Source: Agarivorans albus (GTDB lineage: Bacteria > Pseudomonadota > Gammaproteobacteria > Enterobacterales > Celerinatantimonadaceae). From it: 64,000 nt of DNA. Below are positions 35,446-47,200 of this stretch, piece after piece. The notes under the pieces are model-generated. The model saw only the letters and a program-made list of their open reading frames with translations, was not told where the DNA came from and did no database searches. The stretch is taken from NCBI RefSeq assembly GCF_019670105.1, contig NZ_AP023032.1, forward strand, positions 2,536,972-2,600,971. The letters run 5' to 3'. The translations under genes were made by a program, and so were the position numbers. Numbering within the stretch: position 1 is the stretch's first letter; each line of letters opens with the position of its first letter.

Positions 35446-37262
35446 GCTACGTTTGCCACGACGGCTTTATTACGTCCACTGTCTTTAGCTTCGTATAAAG
35501 CGTGGTCGGCTAAACTCATCAACTGCTCTATATTTTCTTCTGATTGCATCAACGCAATACCAATGCTGGTGGTAAAACGTATTTGTACGACACCGGTATT
35601 CACATAAATCCGTTCAACTGCCGAGCGTAAACGCTCTGCAGTATCTAAATCGGCATATAAGGCTAAGCCAAATTCTTCGCCACCCAAACGCCCTAATACA
35701 TCACCATCACGAATTTCACTTTCTAAGGTATTGGCAAACTTCTTCAAAGCCTTATCACCAGCAGCATGGCCATGGTTATCGTTAATTTTCTTAAAGTGGT
35801 CAATATCGAACATCAACATGGTCATGGGGTGAGACCGGTTACGACAACTATCAAACATCGCTTCGGCCTTCGCCATAAAGCTACGTCGATTGTTTATGCC
35901 TGTTAGTGGATCGGTGCGAGCTTCACGCTCTGCCTCAGACTTAGCAACTTCAAGTGCATGAGTACGCTCAGACACCAATATTTCTAATTCTTGTTTAGCG
36001 CGCTCAAGTTGGCTGCGATAGCGCAGTTCGGCCTGCTCTTTTAGACGGCGTAATCTAAACAGGTGAATCCCCATGGCAACCATGATCACCATCATTTCAC
36101 TGTATGAGGCTACAACCGGCCAGTAGTAAGTTACAAAGGTATGTTCAACAAGGCCTAAATCACGTAAGGCTTGGCTAAATAAACCCACAATTAGTACTGT
36201 CCAGCCTAGGGTGTAAACAGCGGACTCTCTAGAGCCTTGGTACCAACGAATCAAACTGGCTATCGCTAACATCGGGTATAGCAATAAAGCAATGGTAATA
36301 AGCACCACTGAGAATACGGTTTCTCTGGTTAGTGCCGCTACGGCAAGTAAAGCCGCGTTTAAGATCATAAAGCGTAAAACATAATCTAAACGAGGCGTAT
36401 TCACTTTTGTTTGCAGGAATATGCGGGCAAAAATAACACCAGTCATTATCGACATTGCCCCAGTTAGGGACATGTAACTCCAATGGAAGTCTTCACGAAT
36501 GAAGAACATGTGCGTAAAGCCTAATATGGTGGGCCATGTCGCCAATTTGGTAGCCGCATAGACAAAATACGCGTAATAGGTTTTATCATTGGTGGCAATT
36601 CCGGTCACCAAGGAAATAATCGACATTAAGGCCAGACCGCCTACCAGAAAGGCAATACTGCCTAGCTCGATGCTCTGCACATAGTGCATTTTGTCTGGCT
36701 GCCAAATCCTTAAATCTGGGAATACAAAACCCTTTTCGTCAGAGCCAAAGCGAAAGTAAAACTGATGGGTTTCACCAGCTGCTAACTCTACCGGCACTAC
36801 AAATCGTTGGTGACTGACTAAGCGCTCTGAAAAAGAATTATTTAAAGCGAGATCGGCAATTTCTAAAAAACTGGGATCGTTGGTATTACGTTGATAAGCA
36901 TTTAAGTAGATGAGTTGGTGGTCAACGTATTCTAAATTTAGAGTAATCGGTTTATCGCTATCATTGTGCAGATAGAAAACGCTCCAAAACGCTCCTGGCT
37001 GTAAACCCGTGGAACCTTTACTCGGTAGTCTGGAGAACTTATCTAAACGATAAGCAGCGATAGCATCAGCTAGATCAGCCTTGCCTTCTATATCGTGCCA
37101 TACCTGAAAATGCTCACCCAGCCTTACACCATCTTCTAAACCATTTACGTGCAACGCACTTAAGCTCTCAGCTTGAGCAACAGAGAGAGTACAAACAGAA
37201 AACAAAACCAAGGCCAAAGCGAGTTGAGTTTTGCCTAAACAGCGCAAAAAATAATTAATCAT
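35442..37262 (-). CDS. Diguanylate cyclase with 7TMR-DISM sensor
   Basis: 606 residues. The signal peptide ends VAQA (about 30). A periplasmic 7TMR-DISM extracellular domain covers about 32-180. Seven membrane segments span about 185-395, then a coiled coil (LRRLKEQAELRYRSQLERAK) leads into a GGDEF domain with GGEEF at about 527-531. The I-site RDGD lies five residues before it, so product inhibition is probably kept. It makes c-di-GMP from GTP in response to an unknown periplasmic ligand. The ATG at 37262 is chosen because it gives the signal peptide directly; the open frame extends to 37352. Confidence 0.9.
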   Translation of the reverse strand: MINYFLRCLGKTQLALALVLFSVCTLSVAQAESLSALHVNGLEDGVRLGEHFQVWHDIEGKADLADAIAAYRLDKFSRLPSKGSTGLQPGAFWSVFYLHNDSDKPITLNLEYVDHQLIYLNAYQRNTNDPSFLEIADLALNNSFSERLVSHQRFVVPVELAAGETHQFYFRFGSDEKGFVFPDLRIWQPDKMHYVQSIELGSIAFLVGGLALMSIISLVTGIATNDKTYYAYFVYAATKLATWPTILGFTHMFFIREDFHWSYMSLTGAMSIMTGVIFARIFLQTKVNTPRLDYVLRFMILNAALLAVAALTRETVFSVVLITIALLLYPMLAIASLIRWYQGSRESAVYTLGWTVLIVGLFSQALRDLGLVEHTFVTYYWPVVASYSEMMVIMVAMGIHLFRLRRLKEQAELRYRSQLERAKQELEILVSERTHALEVAKSEAEREARTDPLTGINNRRSFMAKAEAMFDSCRNRSHPMTMLMFDIDHFKKINDNHGHAAGDKALKKFANTLESEIRDGDVLGRLGGEEFGLALYADLDTAERLRSAVERIYVNTGVVQIRFTTSIGIALMQSEENIEQLMSLADHALYEAKDSGRNKAVVANVA

Positions 37263-37551
37263 GATGGTTTTACGTAGGCCGCCTTTCCTTGCGATATCGG
37301 AGTAGTTGTTAAATCTAATGTTCGTACAGCCCTGTAACAAAACATTAACCACTTATTAGAAGCTTAAAGATAAACACTAAGGAAGTCTACGAATCTACCT
37401 CTAATTAGTGAATTATCATCAAGTTGAGTACTAATTGTTACAATTTATCTGGCATTGCTGACCAAGAGCACTACTAACTGCACTCGCGCCAGAAGGGCTT
37501 ATAAATCACAATTATAGTTAATTTTATTAACAATGGCTGGGGATACGGCAA
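37263..37551. other. Intergenic region upstream of diguanylate cyclase gene
   Basis: It holds the cyclase promoter and the cysB 3' end. AT-rich, no coding frame or conserved RNA recognised. Confidence 0.4.
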
Positions 37552-37578
37552 ACAAAAAAGCAGCCATCTGGCTGCTTT
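37552..37578 (-). terminator. Terminator of cysB
   Basis: AAAGCAGCC/GGCTGCTTT stem with ATCT loop, followed on the minus strand by TTTTTTG. It lies 12 nt past the cysB stop. Confidence 0.9.
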
Positions 37579-37589
37579 AGGAGGAACAA

Positions 37590-38615
<1,026 letters not shown>

Positions 38616-38714
38616 CTATCCGGTTAGCGAGTTCTTATTACATTTTTTCATAAGTATATAATCAATTACAGAGATATTGAAACGTCTTTATAACAGATAT
38701 TTACTAAGCGCTAA

Positions 38715-41213
38715 TCAGTTCAAATTTCTCACCAATTGTGCAGAGTTTTGTTTTAACAAACGCAAGGTTGCTCCTGCGCCCATTAAGGCGACTAACAGGG
38801 TGCCTAACAACGGCCCAAGTACCCACAACCCTAGGTTAATGGAAGCGCCGATATCAAACACAAACACTTGCAATAGTACCAAAATAGTTTGGGCAGCACT
38901 GGCTGCAATAAATCCGGCTAAAAAGCCGAGTATTACGAACTCATAGATCACCGCATTACGCAGTAGCTTTGCGCTCGCGCCTAAGGTTCTCAGTATCACC
39001 GTTTGCCGTCTACGTTCTTCCAAAGAGCTTTGTACTTGTGCATATAACACTAAGCTGCTGGCAAGTACCACTACTACTAGCACAAGTCTGAGTGCTAACG
39101 CGACCTGATCAACCACCTGAGACAGTTGTTCAATCAAGGCTTTAACATTAATTAATACTAAGGTTGGAAAACGCGCCATGGTTTGCGCCATCCAAGCGGC
39201 TTTATCTTCGGGCAGATTAAACGACGTTAAGTAGCCAGTCGGAAAGTCTTGCAAAATATCGGGGCTCAGCAATACGTAAAAATTAGGCTGCATGGTATTC
39301 CAATCGATACTGCGTAAGCTTGTTACGGTAACCGTAAAACGACTGGCACCAATCATAAATTCAAGAGTGTCGTTAAGCTTAATATCTAAGCGTTCGGCAA
39401 ACTCTTCATCTACCGAAGCCTCACCAGTACTACCAGCTGTAAGCCATTCACCTGCTACCAGCTCATTACGATAAGGCAGCTCCAATACACTGCTTAAATT
39501 AAGTTCGCGACCAGCTCCTCGGCGTCGTGAAGAAGTCTTCTCTGAGTACTCCCCTTCTCGTTCTTGACTAACTGCTTCTTGGTTGATGGCAACCAGCCGA
39601 CCTCGTAGCATTGGGAACATGGTGGTGAGTTCAACACTTTCATCGGCAAAACGAGAAGCTAGCTCAGGCTTCTGCTGCTCGGAAATGTTATACATGAAGT
39701 GATTAGGCGCGCCTTCTGGAAGCTGTTGCTGCCACTCACTAATCAAATCTTGTTGGATAACCCAAACAACCAGAGCTAACTTGATCGCTACAGTAAAGCC
39801 AATAAGCTGAACCCTATTTTTCTTAGCTCTTTTATAAAGAGACGAAATCGCAATCTTCAAACTAAGGCTTTTCAGCTTCTCTGCTTGCTTCTTACTGCCC
39901 CAGAGCAGCAATTGGCTCACAACCAACAACAGTGCCACCGCAATCAAGCCTACACCGAGCAAAATTGCACTCAAGGTAAATGAACCGCTATAAAGTAACA
40001 GTAATGCAAATACACTCACTAGCATCCACAAGGCAATCCATATTGGATTCACCACCGCATCATCACTATTGCGGCGAATTACTCGCATAGGTGCAATGTT
40101 AAATAGCTGAGACAGTGTTGGTAGCGTAAACGCAACCCCACAAATCAAACCACTGCCTGCAGCCATTAAGTAGGGCGCAGCGCCAGCACTGGGTAAATCA
40201 ATATTGAGTAGCTTTTCAACATAATGGGTCACTGGCCATTGCACCAACGTGGCCAAAGCAATACCCAATACAATCGACACCAATACCACGGTAAACAGGT
40301 GTCCCAGATAAATGGTTCTGATCTGTGGCTTACTGGCGCCAAGCACTTTAAACATTGCAACGGTGTCGTAGTGACGTTGGCAATATAAGCGACTGGCTAC
40401 AGCAATCGCTGCGCTGGCAAGCAAAATTCCGATAAGACCAGCTAATAACAAAAATTGCTGCGCCCTTTGCAAAGCTCCCGCTAAAGGAGAGTTGCCACTA
40501 CGTACCGTTACTAAGCGTTGGTTATCGGCAAGCTGCGGTGTTACCCAATTTTCGAAGGCATCTAGCTGGCTTTTGTCCCCAGCAAACATATAACGATAAC
40601 CTAAGCGACTGCCAGGCTGCACAACTTCTGTTTGTGCAACATCGTTAATGTTAATGATCACTCGAGGAGCTGTCATAAATACACTAAAGGGCGCATCAGG
40701 TTCGGTAACGATACGACCAGTCACTCGAAATTCTGCTTCGCCAATTTCGATTAGGTCGCCAATATCTATATCAAGTTGATAGAACAAACGTTCTCCAATC
40801 CAAGCCTCACCCTGAGGAATGCCCTTGGCGGACTCATTTGTTAAGCCATTTTTTTCTCGGCTTATTCTTAAACGCCCCTTAAGGGGATAGTCTTGGGATA
40901 CAGATTTAACACTGGCGAGTACTAAGTTTTCGTTGCCATAAACCATGGAGGGAAACAACAACTGTTCAGCATAATCAAGCTGTAAAGACTCAGCTTGAAC
41001 AGCCAAAGGTAAGTCAACGGGATGAGCACTGCGAACCACTCGGTCAGCCGCAATAAAGTCACCACTTTTGTTAAAGATGGCCTGCTCCATTCGGTCTGTT
41101 ATGCTGGTAAACAACCACACCGAACTCACCGCCAGCACAATGGCGGCAGAAATAATGGTTAACTCACCGCGCTTTAGCTCAGCCTTAAATAAACGCCAAA
41201 TTAAACTCTTCAT
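38715..41213 (-). CDS. ybbP: ABC transporter permease of YbbP family
   Basis: 832 residues (E. coli YbbP 804). FtsX/MacB-like topology: one N-terminal span (about 17-37), a large periplasmic domain, four spans between about 255 and 435, a second periplasmic domain (about 490-700), and three C-terminal spans about 705-820. It starts 10 nt after the ATPase gene stop. Together with YbbA it forms a putative lipid or lipophilic-substrate exporter conserved beside the esterase gene tesA in many gammaproteobacteria. Substrate unproven. Confidence 0.88.
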   Translation of the reverse strand: MKSLIWRLFKAELKRGELTIISAAIVLAVSSVWLFTSITDRMEQAIFNKSGDFIAADRVVRSAHPVDLPLAVQAESLQLDYAEQLLFPSMVYGNENLVLASVKSVSQDYPLKGRLRISREKNGLTNESAKGIPQGEAWIGERLFYQLDIDIGDLIEIGEAEFRVTGRIVTEPDAPFSVFMTAPRVIININDVAQTEVVQPGSRLGYRYMFAGDKSQLDAFENWVTPQLADNQRLVTVRSGNSPLAGALQRAQQFLLLAGLIGILLASAAIAVASRLYCQRHYDTVAMFKVLGASKPQIRTIYLGHLFTVVLVSIVLGIALATLVQWPVTHYVEKLLNIDLPSAGAAPYLMAAGSGLICGVAFTLPTLSQLFNIAPMRVIRRNSDDAVVNPIWIALWMLVSVFALLLLYSGSFTLSAILLGVGLIAVALLLVVSQLLLWGSKKQAEKLKSLSLKIAISSLYKRAKKNRVQLIGFTVAIKLALVVWVIQQDLISEWQQQLPEGAPNHFMYNISEQQKPELASRFADESVELTTMFPMLRGRLVAINQEAVSQEREGEYSEKTSSRRRGAGRELNLSSVLELPYRNELVAGEWLTAGSTGEASVDEEFAERLDIKLNDTLEFMIGASRFTVTVTSLRSIDWNTMQPNFYVLLSPDILQDFPTGYLTSFNLPEDKAAWMAQTMARFPTLVLINVKALIEQLSQVVDQVALALRLVLVVVVLASSLVLYAQVQSSLEERRRQTVILRTLGASAKLLRNAVIYEFVILGFLAGFIAASAAQTILVLLQVFVFDIGASINLGLWVLGPLLGTLLVALMGAGATLRLLKQNSAQLVRNLN

Positions 41214-41223
41214 CCTTGGCTCC

Positions 41224-41922
41224 TTAAGACTGAATAATACGACCAGCTTGTAATGTGATTTGTCTCAAGCAACGTGCCGCCAGTTTTTGCTCGTGAGTTA
41301 CCAGTACCAAAGTGGTGCCTGCCTGTTGGTTTAGCTCAAACAGCAGGTCTTCAATGATTTGGCCGTTATTATTGTCTAAGTTTGCCGAAGGCTCATCGGC
41401 AAACAACACTTTAGGCTGACAAATAAACGCCCGCGCAATAGCTACTCTTTGCTGTTCGCCACCGGATAGCTGATTTGGATAATGATCGTGACGTTCAGCC
41501 AAACCCACTTTAGCCAGCCACTGTTCTGCGAGTTCTTTAGCATTAGGTAAACCCTTAAGCTCCGCAGGTAACATTACGTTTTCTAGCGCAGTTAGTGCAG
41601 GCACCAACAAAAACTGCTGAAAAATAAAGCCTACATTGTCGCGACGTAAACTGGCGCGTTGCTCTTCATCAAGCGCAGCTAAGTTCTTTGAACAAAGCTC
41701 CACACTGCCCTCACTGGCACTGTCTAAGCCGGCTAGAATACTCAACAAAGTGGTTTTACCTGAGCCAGAGGCTCCAACAATCGCTAGGGATTCGCCCTGT
41801 TGCACAGTTAAATCAATATCATTCAGCAGATTTAAATTTCCACCCGGAGTTGCAACATGATGATTGAGTCCGCTGGCGTTTATGATTATGTTAGACGCTG
41901 AATCTGAATTAGCTGTTGGCAT
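41224..41922 (-). CDS. ybbA: ABC transporter ATP-binding protein YbbA
   Basis: 232 residues from the ATG at 41922. Walker A GASGSGKTT, signature LSGGEQQRVAI, Walker B VLFADEPSANLD, and H-loop VTHE are all intact. The frame opens at a TTG (41937), but the ATG start aligns with E. coli YbbA. Divergent from tesA, with the two ATGs 17 nt apart, so each promoter must lie within the other gene's coding region. Partner of the YbbP permease. Confidence 0.9.
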   Translation of the reverse strand: MPTANSDSASNIIINASGLNHHVATPGGNLNLLNDIDLTVQQGESLAIVGASGSGKTTLLSILAGLDSASEGSVELCSKNLAALDEEQRASLRRDNVGFIFQQFLLVPALTALENVMLPAELKGLPNAKELAEQWLAKVGLAERHDHYPNQLSGGEQQRVAIARAFICQPKVLFADEPSANLDNNNGQIIEDLLFELNQQAGTTLVLVTHEQKLAARCLRQITLQAGRIIQS

Positions 41923-41939
41923 ATAGTAGGTGCTCAAAA

Positions 41940-42584
41940 ATGATGGTTAGACACAAAAATAAAGTTTTAACGCTAGTTACACTATCTGTTTTACTCTTTT
42001 TTACATTGAGTTCAAAGGCTTTTGCCAATACCAAGTCGATTCTTATCCTAGGTGACAGTTTAAGTGCTGGATATGGCATGCCAATAGAACAGGCTTGGGT
42101 TTCATTAACCCAGCAATACTACAACGAAACAGACCAAGCTATCGATCTCATTAATGCCAGTATAAGTGGCGAAACTACAGCAGGTGGTTTAAGGCGATTA
42201 CCTTCGTTGATTCAACAGCATAAGATCGACTGGTTATTGATTGAACTAGGCGGTAACGATGGTTTACAAGGCCACCCTACTTCCAACATTGAAAACAATC
42301 TAAACGCAATTATTGCCTTGGCTAAACAAAACGACATCAAGATTGCGTTGATGCAAATTCGTATCCCACCTAATTACGGCAAACGCTATCGCCAAGCTTT
42401 TGAGGGTTTGTACCCCAAAATTGCCAAACAGCAACAGATTAACTATCTACCGTTTTTTATTGAAGAAATAGCCACAAACTCGTCACTGATGCAAAACGAT
42501 GGAATACATCCTAACCAACAAGCTCAACCGCTTATCAGTCAGAAAATGAGGGAACAACTAAAGGAGTTGGTGAACGCCGGTTAG
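41940..42584 (+). CDS. tesA: Periplasmic esterase/thioesterase I/lysophospholipase L1
   Basis: 214 residues. The signal peptide ends SKAFA. SGNH hydrolase blocks are visible: LGDSLSAGYG (catalytic Ser), SISGETTAGG (Gly), GGNDG (Asn) and DGIHPN (Asp/His). The ATG at 41940 follows AGGTGCTCAAAA; the next codon is also ATG. It hydrolyses acyl esters, thioesters and lysophospholipids in the periplasm. Its stop overlaps zapC convergently by 4 nt. Confidence 0.93.
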   Translation: MMVRHKNKVLTLVTLSVLLFFTLSSKAFANTKSILILGDSLSAGYGMPIEQAWVSLTQQYYNETDQAIDLINASISGETTAGGLRRLPSLIQQHKIDWLLIELGGNDGLQGHPTSNIENNLNAIIALAKQNDIKIALMQIRIPPNYGKRYRQAFEGLYPKIAKQQQINYLPFFIEEIATNSSLMQNDGIHPNQQAQPLISQKMREQLKELVNAG

Positions 42585-43132
42585 CCGGTTTGGGCAAAGC
42601 CGTTAGCGTTTTGTAATAGCTGAGAAAGCGGAACAACCCGATCTTGCATAACTTTTATGGCTTCGAATTGGCTTAGCGATTTTCGCTTATCCAGTACTAA
42701 ACCACCTTCAATCGTCATCAAGGTGTAAGTTTGCTCACTCACCTCTACCACCACGCAACGCGCTTGAGCGTTTTCGGTTTGCAATACTGCTAGCTCGCCG
42801 ATTTGTAAGAGGTTTTGATGAGTGCCAGCATTACTAGTAAAAAACCAGCTTTGCGGCATTAAAGGTTTTAAGAATTGAGCTGAAGCAACAGCATTTAGAC
42901 AAATCTGCACTTTAATCGGATCTGACCAATTAAAGGGTTCTAACTGCTCGAGAAATTGATAATAGAGCTGAGTGTGCTCGGTAGTAAACGGACCATCTTC
43001 TTGAGCATGTTGAACACAACGCTTTTTACACAACTTAGACACAAACAGCATATTTTCACCTAACTCAAGAGTCATTACTCCCTTGTTAGTATCAAATACC
43101 CAGTGCCATTGTTTATTAGGTTGAATTAACAT
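42581..43132 (-). CDS. zapC: Cell division protein ZapC
   Basis: 183 residues (E. coli 180). ZapC-like pattern: LIQPNKQWHWVFDTNKGVMTLEL, MLFVSKLCKKR, FLKPLMPQSWFF and AIKVMQDRVVPL. It lies directly downstream of pyrD, the same neighbour as in E. coli. It binds and bundles FtsZ at the septum. Confidence 0.88.
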   Translation of the reverse strand: MLIQPNKQWHWVFDTNKGVMTLELGENMLFVSKLCKKRCVQHAQEDGPFTTEHTQLYYQFLEQLEPFNWSDPIKVQICLNAVASAQFLKPLMPQSWFFTSNAGTHQNLLQIGELAVLQTENAQARCVVVEVSEQTYTLMTIEGGLVLDKRKSLSQFEAIKVMQDRVVPLSQLLQNANGFAQTG

Positions 43133-43222
43133 TGCTAAAAAGAAAAACTGTCCATGTTGAGTTCACTTAATAAACAAATGTACTACGAGAACTCAACAAA
43201 GACAAATTAAATTAATTAAAAT

Positions 43223-44233
43223 TTATACAGCCTTGGCTATTTGTTTAATTAATTCTGGGCCTTTATAAATAAAGCCACTATATATTTGAACTAATTTTGC
43301 GCCAGCATCCATTTTTTCTTTAGCGGCCATTGCTGAATCAATTCCGCCAACCCCGATAATTGGGATCTCAGATTTTAAGTAATGATCTAATTTTCTAATA
43401 ACTTCAGTGGACTTTAATTGCAAAGGACGCCCACTTAAGCCACCAGCTTCACTAGCGTGGTTCATCCCTTCTACCATTGAGCGCTCTAGCGTTGTATTAG
43501 TAGCAATTACACCATCGAGCTTATATTTTAATAAAGAGTCACTAATTTGTTCTATTTCAGCTTCTGATAAATCTGGCGCTATTTTGATCAATAAAGGAAC
43601 ATGTTTATTATATTGCTGAGAAAGTTGATCTTTACGTTCAGTTAGATCCTTTAATAGATCTTCTAACGCTTCACCATATTGAAGTGTACGTAAACCAGGA
43701 GTATTTGGGCTAGAAATATTAACAGCAATATAAGAAGCATGTGGAAACGCTTTATTCATGCCTATTAAATAATCATCTTTACCCTTCTCTACCGGAGTAT
43801 CAAAGTTTTTACCAATGTTGATCCCAAGGATCCCTTTATATTGGCTTTGCTCAACATTATTAATTAAATTGTCGATCCCTAAGTTATTAAAACCCATTCG
43901 GTTAATAATACCTTCGGCATCTAATACTCGGAAAATTCTTGGTTTATCGTTACCAGATTGCGGACGCGGTGTAACAGTACCAACTTCTACAAAACCAAAA
44001 CCCATAGCATCAAAGGCTTGAATACACTCACCATTTTTATCCAACCCTGCCGCTAAACCAACTGGATTAGGGAAAGTTAAGCCCATCAACTCTACCGGAT
44101 TAGGCGCGATATTCTGGCGGTAAACACGATCTAATAAAGTTCCACCGGTGCGTTTGAACATCTCAATAGTAAGATCGTGTGCGCGTTCTGGATCAAGTTG
44201 AAAGATAAGTTTTCGAGCAAGTGGGTAATACAT
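43223..44233 (-). CDS. pyrD: Dihydroorotate dehydrogenase (quinone), class 2
   Basis: 336 residues, same length as E. coli PyrD. The N-terminal membrane-association helix ([21 protein letters not shown]), FMN-binding [22 protein letters not shown] with catalytic Ser, and IGVGGIDS are present. Fourth step of UMP synthesis, coupled to the quinone pool at the inner membrane. The last gene of the window, pyrC, encodes the preceding step. Confidence 0.96.
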   Translation of the reverse strand: MYYPLARKLIFQLDPERAHDLTIEMFKRTGGTLLDRVYRQNIAPNPVELMGLTFPNPVGLAAGLDKNGECIQAFDAMGFGFVEVGTVTPRPQSGNDKPRIFRVLDAEGIINRMGFNNLGIDNLINNVEQSQYKGILGINIGKNFDTPVEKGKDDYLIGMNKAFPHASYIAVNISSPNTPGLRTLQYGEALEDLLKDLTERKDQLSQQYNKHVPLLIKIAPDLSEAEIEQISDSLLKYKLDGVIATNTTLERSMVEGMNHASEAGGLSGRPLQLKSTEVIRKLDHYLKSEIPIIGVGGIDSAMAAKEKMDAGAKLVQIYSGFIYKGPELIKQIAKAV

Positions 44234-44252
44234 TTGAACTCCTAGTATAAGA

Positions 44253-44278
44253 CCCCCGAAGATGCAGGGCTTCGGGGG
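44253..44278. terminator. Hairpin between NAD-GDH and pyrD genes
   Basis: CCCCCGAAG/CTTCGGGGG, a strong 9-bp GC-rich stem with 8-nt loop in the 57-bp gap. The following T-content is modest on the minus strand (TCTTATACT), so termination may be partial. Confidence 0.65.
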
Positions 44279-44290
44279 CAGTATTTTATA

Positions 44291-47200
44291 CTAATTTACG
44301 GAGCAGTTTAAATTTAATAGGTTCAATTCCCTCAATAAAACCGAAAATTTTGCAAACTCGTGGGTATTTCCGGTCTTAAAGTCAGCTAACATATGATTCC
44401 AGCGGTCTAACAAAGGCTCGTGGGCTGCTAACCAATCATCTAAGGGATCATTGCTTTCCATTTTACTGGCCCATTTCAATGCACTTACCGTTAACTGACG
44501 CTGTTGCCAATCAAGATCCTCTCTAAAGGAAGATCGAGCTAGTGCCTGCCAATGGTTATCAACACTTTGTAGGTTGATTTGATCCAAGAACCAATGCAAA
44601 CCAATGTTAGTCCCTAAGTTAAAGTACAGCTTAGCTACCGCTACAATATCTTGTTCGGCTTGCTCTGCTACTTCAGTTAAGTCTAACACTGAGTAAAGCG
44701 AGTTCATTTTAGCCATTGCACAAGCGATTTCTGCCGGTACTTGCTGGTCTTGCAGCTGTTTAGACTCATCGTTAACCAGCTTAACTTCTTCAGCGGCTAA
44801 TACATCCATAAGGTTCTTTTGCAGCTGTAAATAGCTAGGCTGATAGCGTTCTATTTGTTGAGCAATGCCCAGTGAGCGGTCACGCAAGGTTAAGAAACGA
44901 CGAGTCGCACGGCGAATAATGCGGCGCAAATTATCCATCATTTTCAGCTGTAGCTGAGCACTGATTTTGTTATCTAAGCCTTCAATTTTTTCGTACAGTT
45001 CCCACACACCAAACACTTCGCAGGCTGTGACATAGCAGTTACAAATCTCAGCTGGGGTCGCTCCTGTTTCTTCAACTAAACGGGTAACAAAATTAAAGCC
45101 TACATCGTCAACCACTTTGTTCGCTAAACGAGTTGCCACAATTTCTTGTTTTAAAGGATGTTGATGCATCTCGGCTACGTAGCGTTGCTGCAACAGCAAT
45201 GGGAAGGACGTGATGAGTGTTTGACTTAAATAGGGATCTTCCGTCACCTCTTCAACATTAAACCACTCTTTAAGTACCATCTTACCGTAAGCCACTAACA
45301 CCGCTAACTCGGGACGCGTTAAACCTTGGCCATTAGATTGGCGCTCTATTAGCTCTTCGTCGCTAGGCAAAAACTCTAGGTTTCTATCAAGCAGATTGTC
45401 ACGCTCTAGTGCATGCATAAAGCGGATAACTTCTTTAACGGTAGCTGCGCCTAATTGCTCAGAAATACTAATAGACTGGCCCTGACGATAAGCGTTATCT
45501 AATACAATCTCGCTGACGTTCTCGGTCATGTCCACCAGTAGTTTGTTGCGTTGCTTCTCGGTTAAATCACCATTGCTGACTAAGCCATTTAGTAAGATTT
45601 TGATGTTAACTTCGTTATCTGAGCAATCTACGCCACCCACATTGTCAGTAAAGTCAGTATTTATTCGACCACCGTTAGATGCGATTTCAATTCGCCCTAA
45701 TTGGGTGATACCCAAGTTACCACCCTCACCTACAATTTTGGCACCAAGCTGCTTACCGTTAACTCGTACCGCGTCGTTAGCTCTATCACCAACTTCTGAG
45801 TCAGACTCTGAGCTTGCTTTAACGTATGTGCCAATCCCACCGTTCCAGAATAAGTCTACAGACGAGCACAAAATGAGCTTGATAAGCGCGTTAGGTGTAA
45901 CACTCTTCTCTTTTGTATTTAGCAGTTTTTGAATTTGAGGTGTAAGCGAAATTGACTTAGCGCTACGAAGGAAAATACCACCACCTTCACTAATTAAGCT
46001 CTTATCGTAATCTGCCCAAGAAGAACGAGGTAGCTCAAACAAGCGCTTACGTTCTTTGTAAGAAGAGGCAGAATCAGGAGTTGGGTCAATGATAATGTGC
46101 ATGTGGTTAAATGCTGCCACCAGGCAGGTATGCTCGGATAACAACATACCATTACCAAACACATCGCCAGCCATGTCGCCCACAGCCACACAGGTAAAGT
46201 CTGTAGTTTGGCAATCGATACCTATTTCACGGAAATGACGCTTAACCGACTCCCAAGCACCACGTGCGGTAATGCCCATGCCTTTATGGTCGTATCCATT
46301 GCTGCCGCCGGAAGCAAAAGCATCACCCATCCAAAATTGATATTCTTCACTCAGCTTATTGGCAATATCTGAGAAAGTAGCAGTACCCTTATCTGCAGCT
46401 ACAACCAAATAAGGGTCATCTTCATCACGACGAACCACTTGCTTCGGCGGAACAATCTCACCTTTTACGTTGTTGTCGGTAATGTCGAGTAAACCGCGAA
46501 TAAAGGTGCGGTAACACTCTTTACCCTCTTCCAACCACGCATCTCGATCACTTGGGCTTGGCAGACGTTTACATACAAACCCACCTTTTGCTCCAACTGG
46601 CACGATTACCGTATTTTTAACTTGCTGAGCTTTTACTAAGCCAAGTACCTCGGTTCTAAAATCTTCTCGTCGATCTGACCAACGCAAACCTCCGCGTGCC
46701 ACTTTGCCGCCCCGTAAATGCACCCCCTCTACCCGTGGAGAGTAAACAAAAATCTCAAACATAGGCACCGGTTGTGGCATGTCTGATATTGCACTCGGGT
46801 TCATTTTGAAAGAGATATAATCTTTTACCTGCTTATCTTGATTTAGCTGGTAGAAGTTAGTTCTTAAGGTGGCCTTAATCATCTCTAAGTAGCGACGTAT
46901 AATTCGATCGTCATCAAGGTTTTCTACTGCGTCTAACAGCGAAATTAATTTAGCTTCAATCTTCTCTTCTGTTTTATCTGAGCGTTTAAGACTTGGATTA
47001 AAACGACGACGGAATAGCTCTAACAGCAGAACCGATATATCTGGGTAGCTAGCAAAAGTTTCTTCAATGTAACTTTGACTAAAGTTGCTACCAATTTGGC
47101 GCATGTATTTTGCGTAAGCACGCAACAACGCAACATCTCGACCAGACGCCTGTGCAGCTAAGACTAAACGGTTAAAGCCATCATCTTCCAAACTACCAGA

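Noticed and set aside
44253-44278. GC-rich hairpin as a pyrD attenuator
   Set aside because: It lies between two leftward genes and lacks a leader peptide or alternative pairing; a partial terminator of the upstream gene is simpler.
45528-45932. 134-residue plus-strand frame inside the NAD-GDH gene
   Set aside because: Antisense shadow of a strongly conserved coding region, with low-complexity Ser/Leu/Pro content and no RBS.
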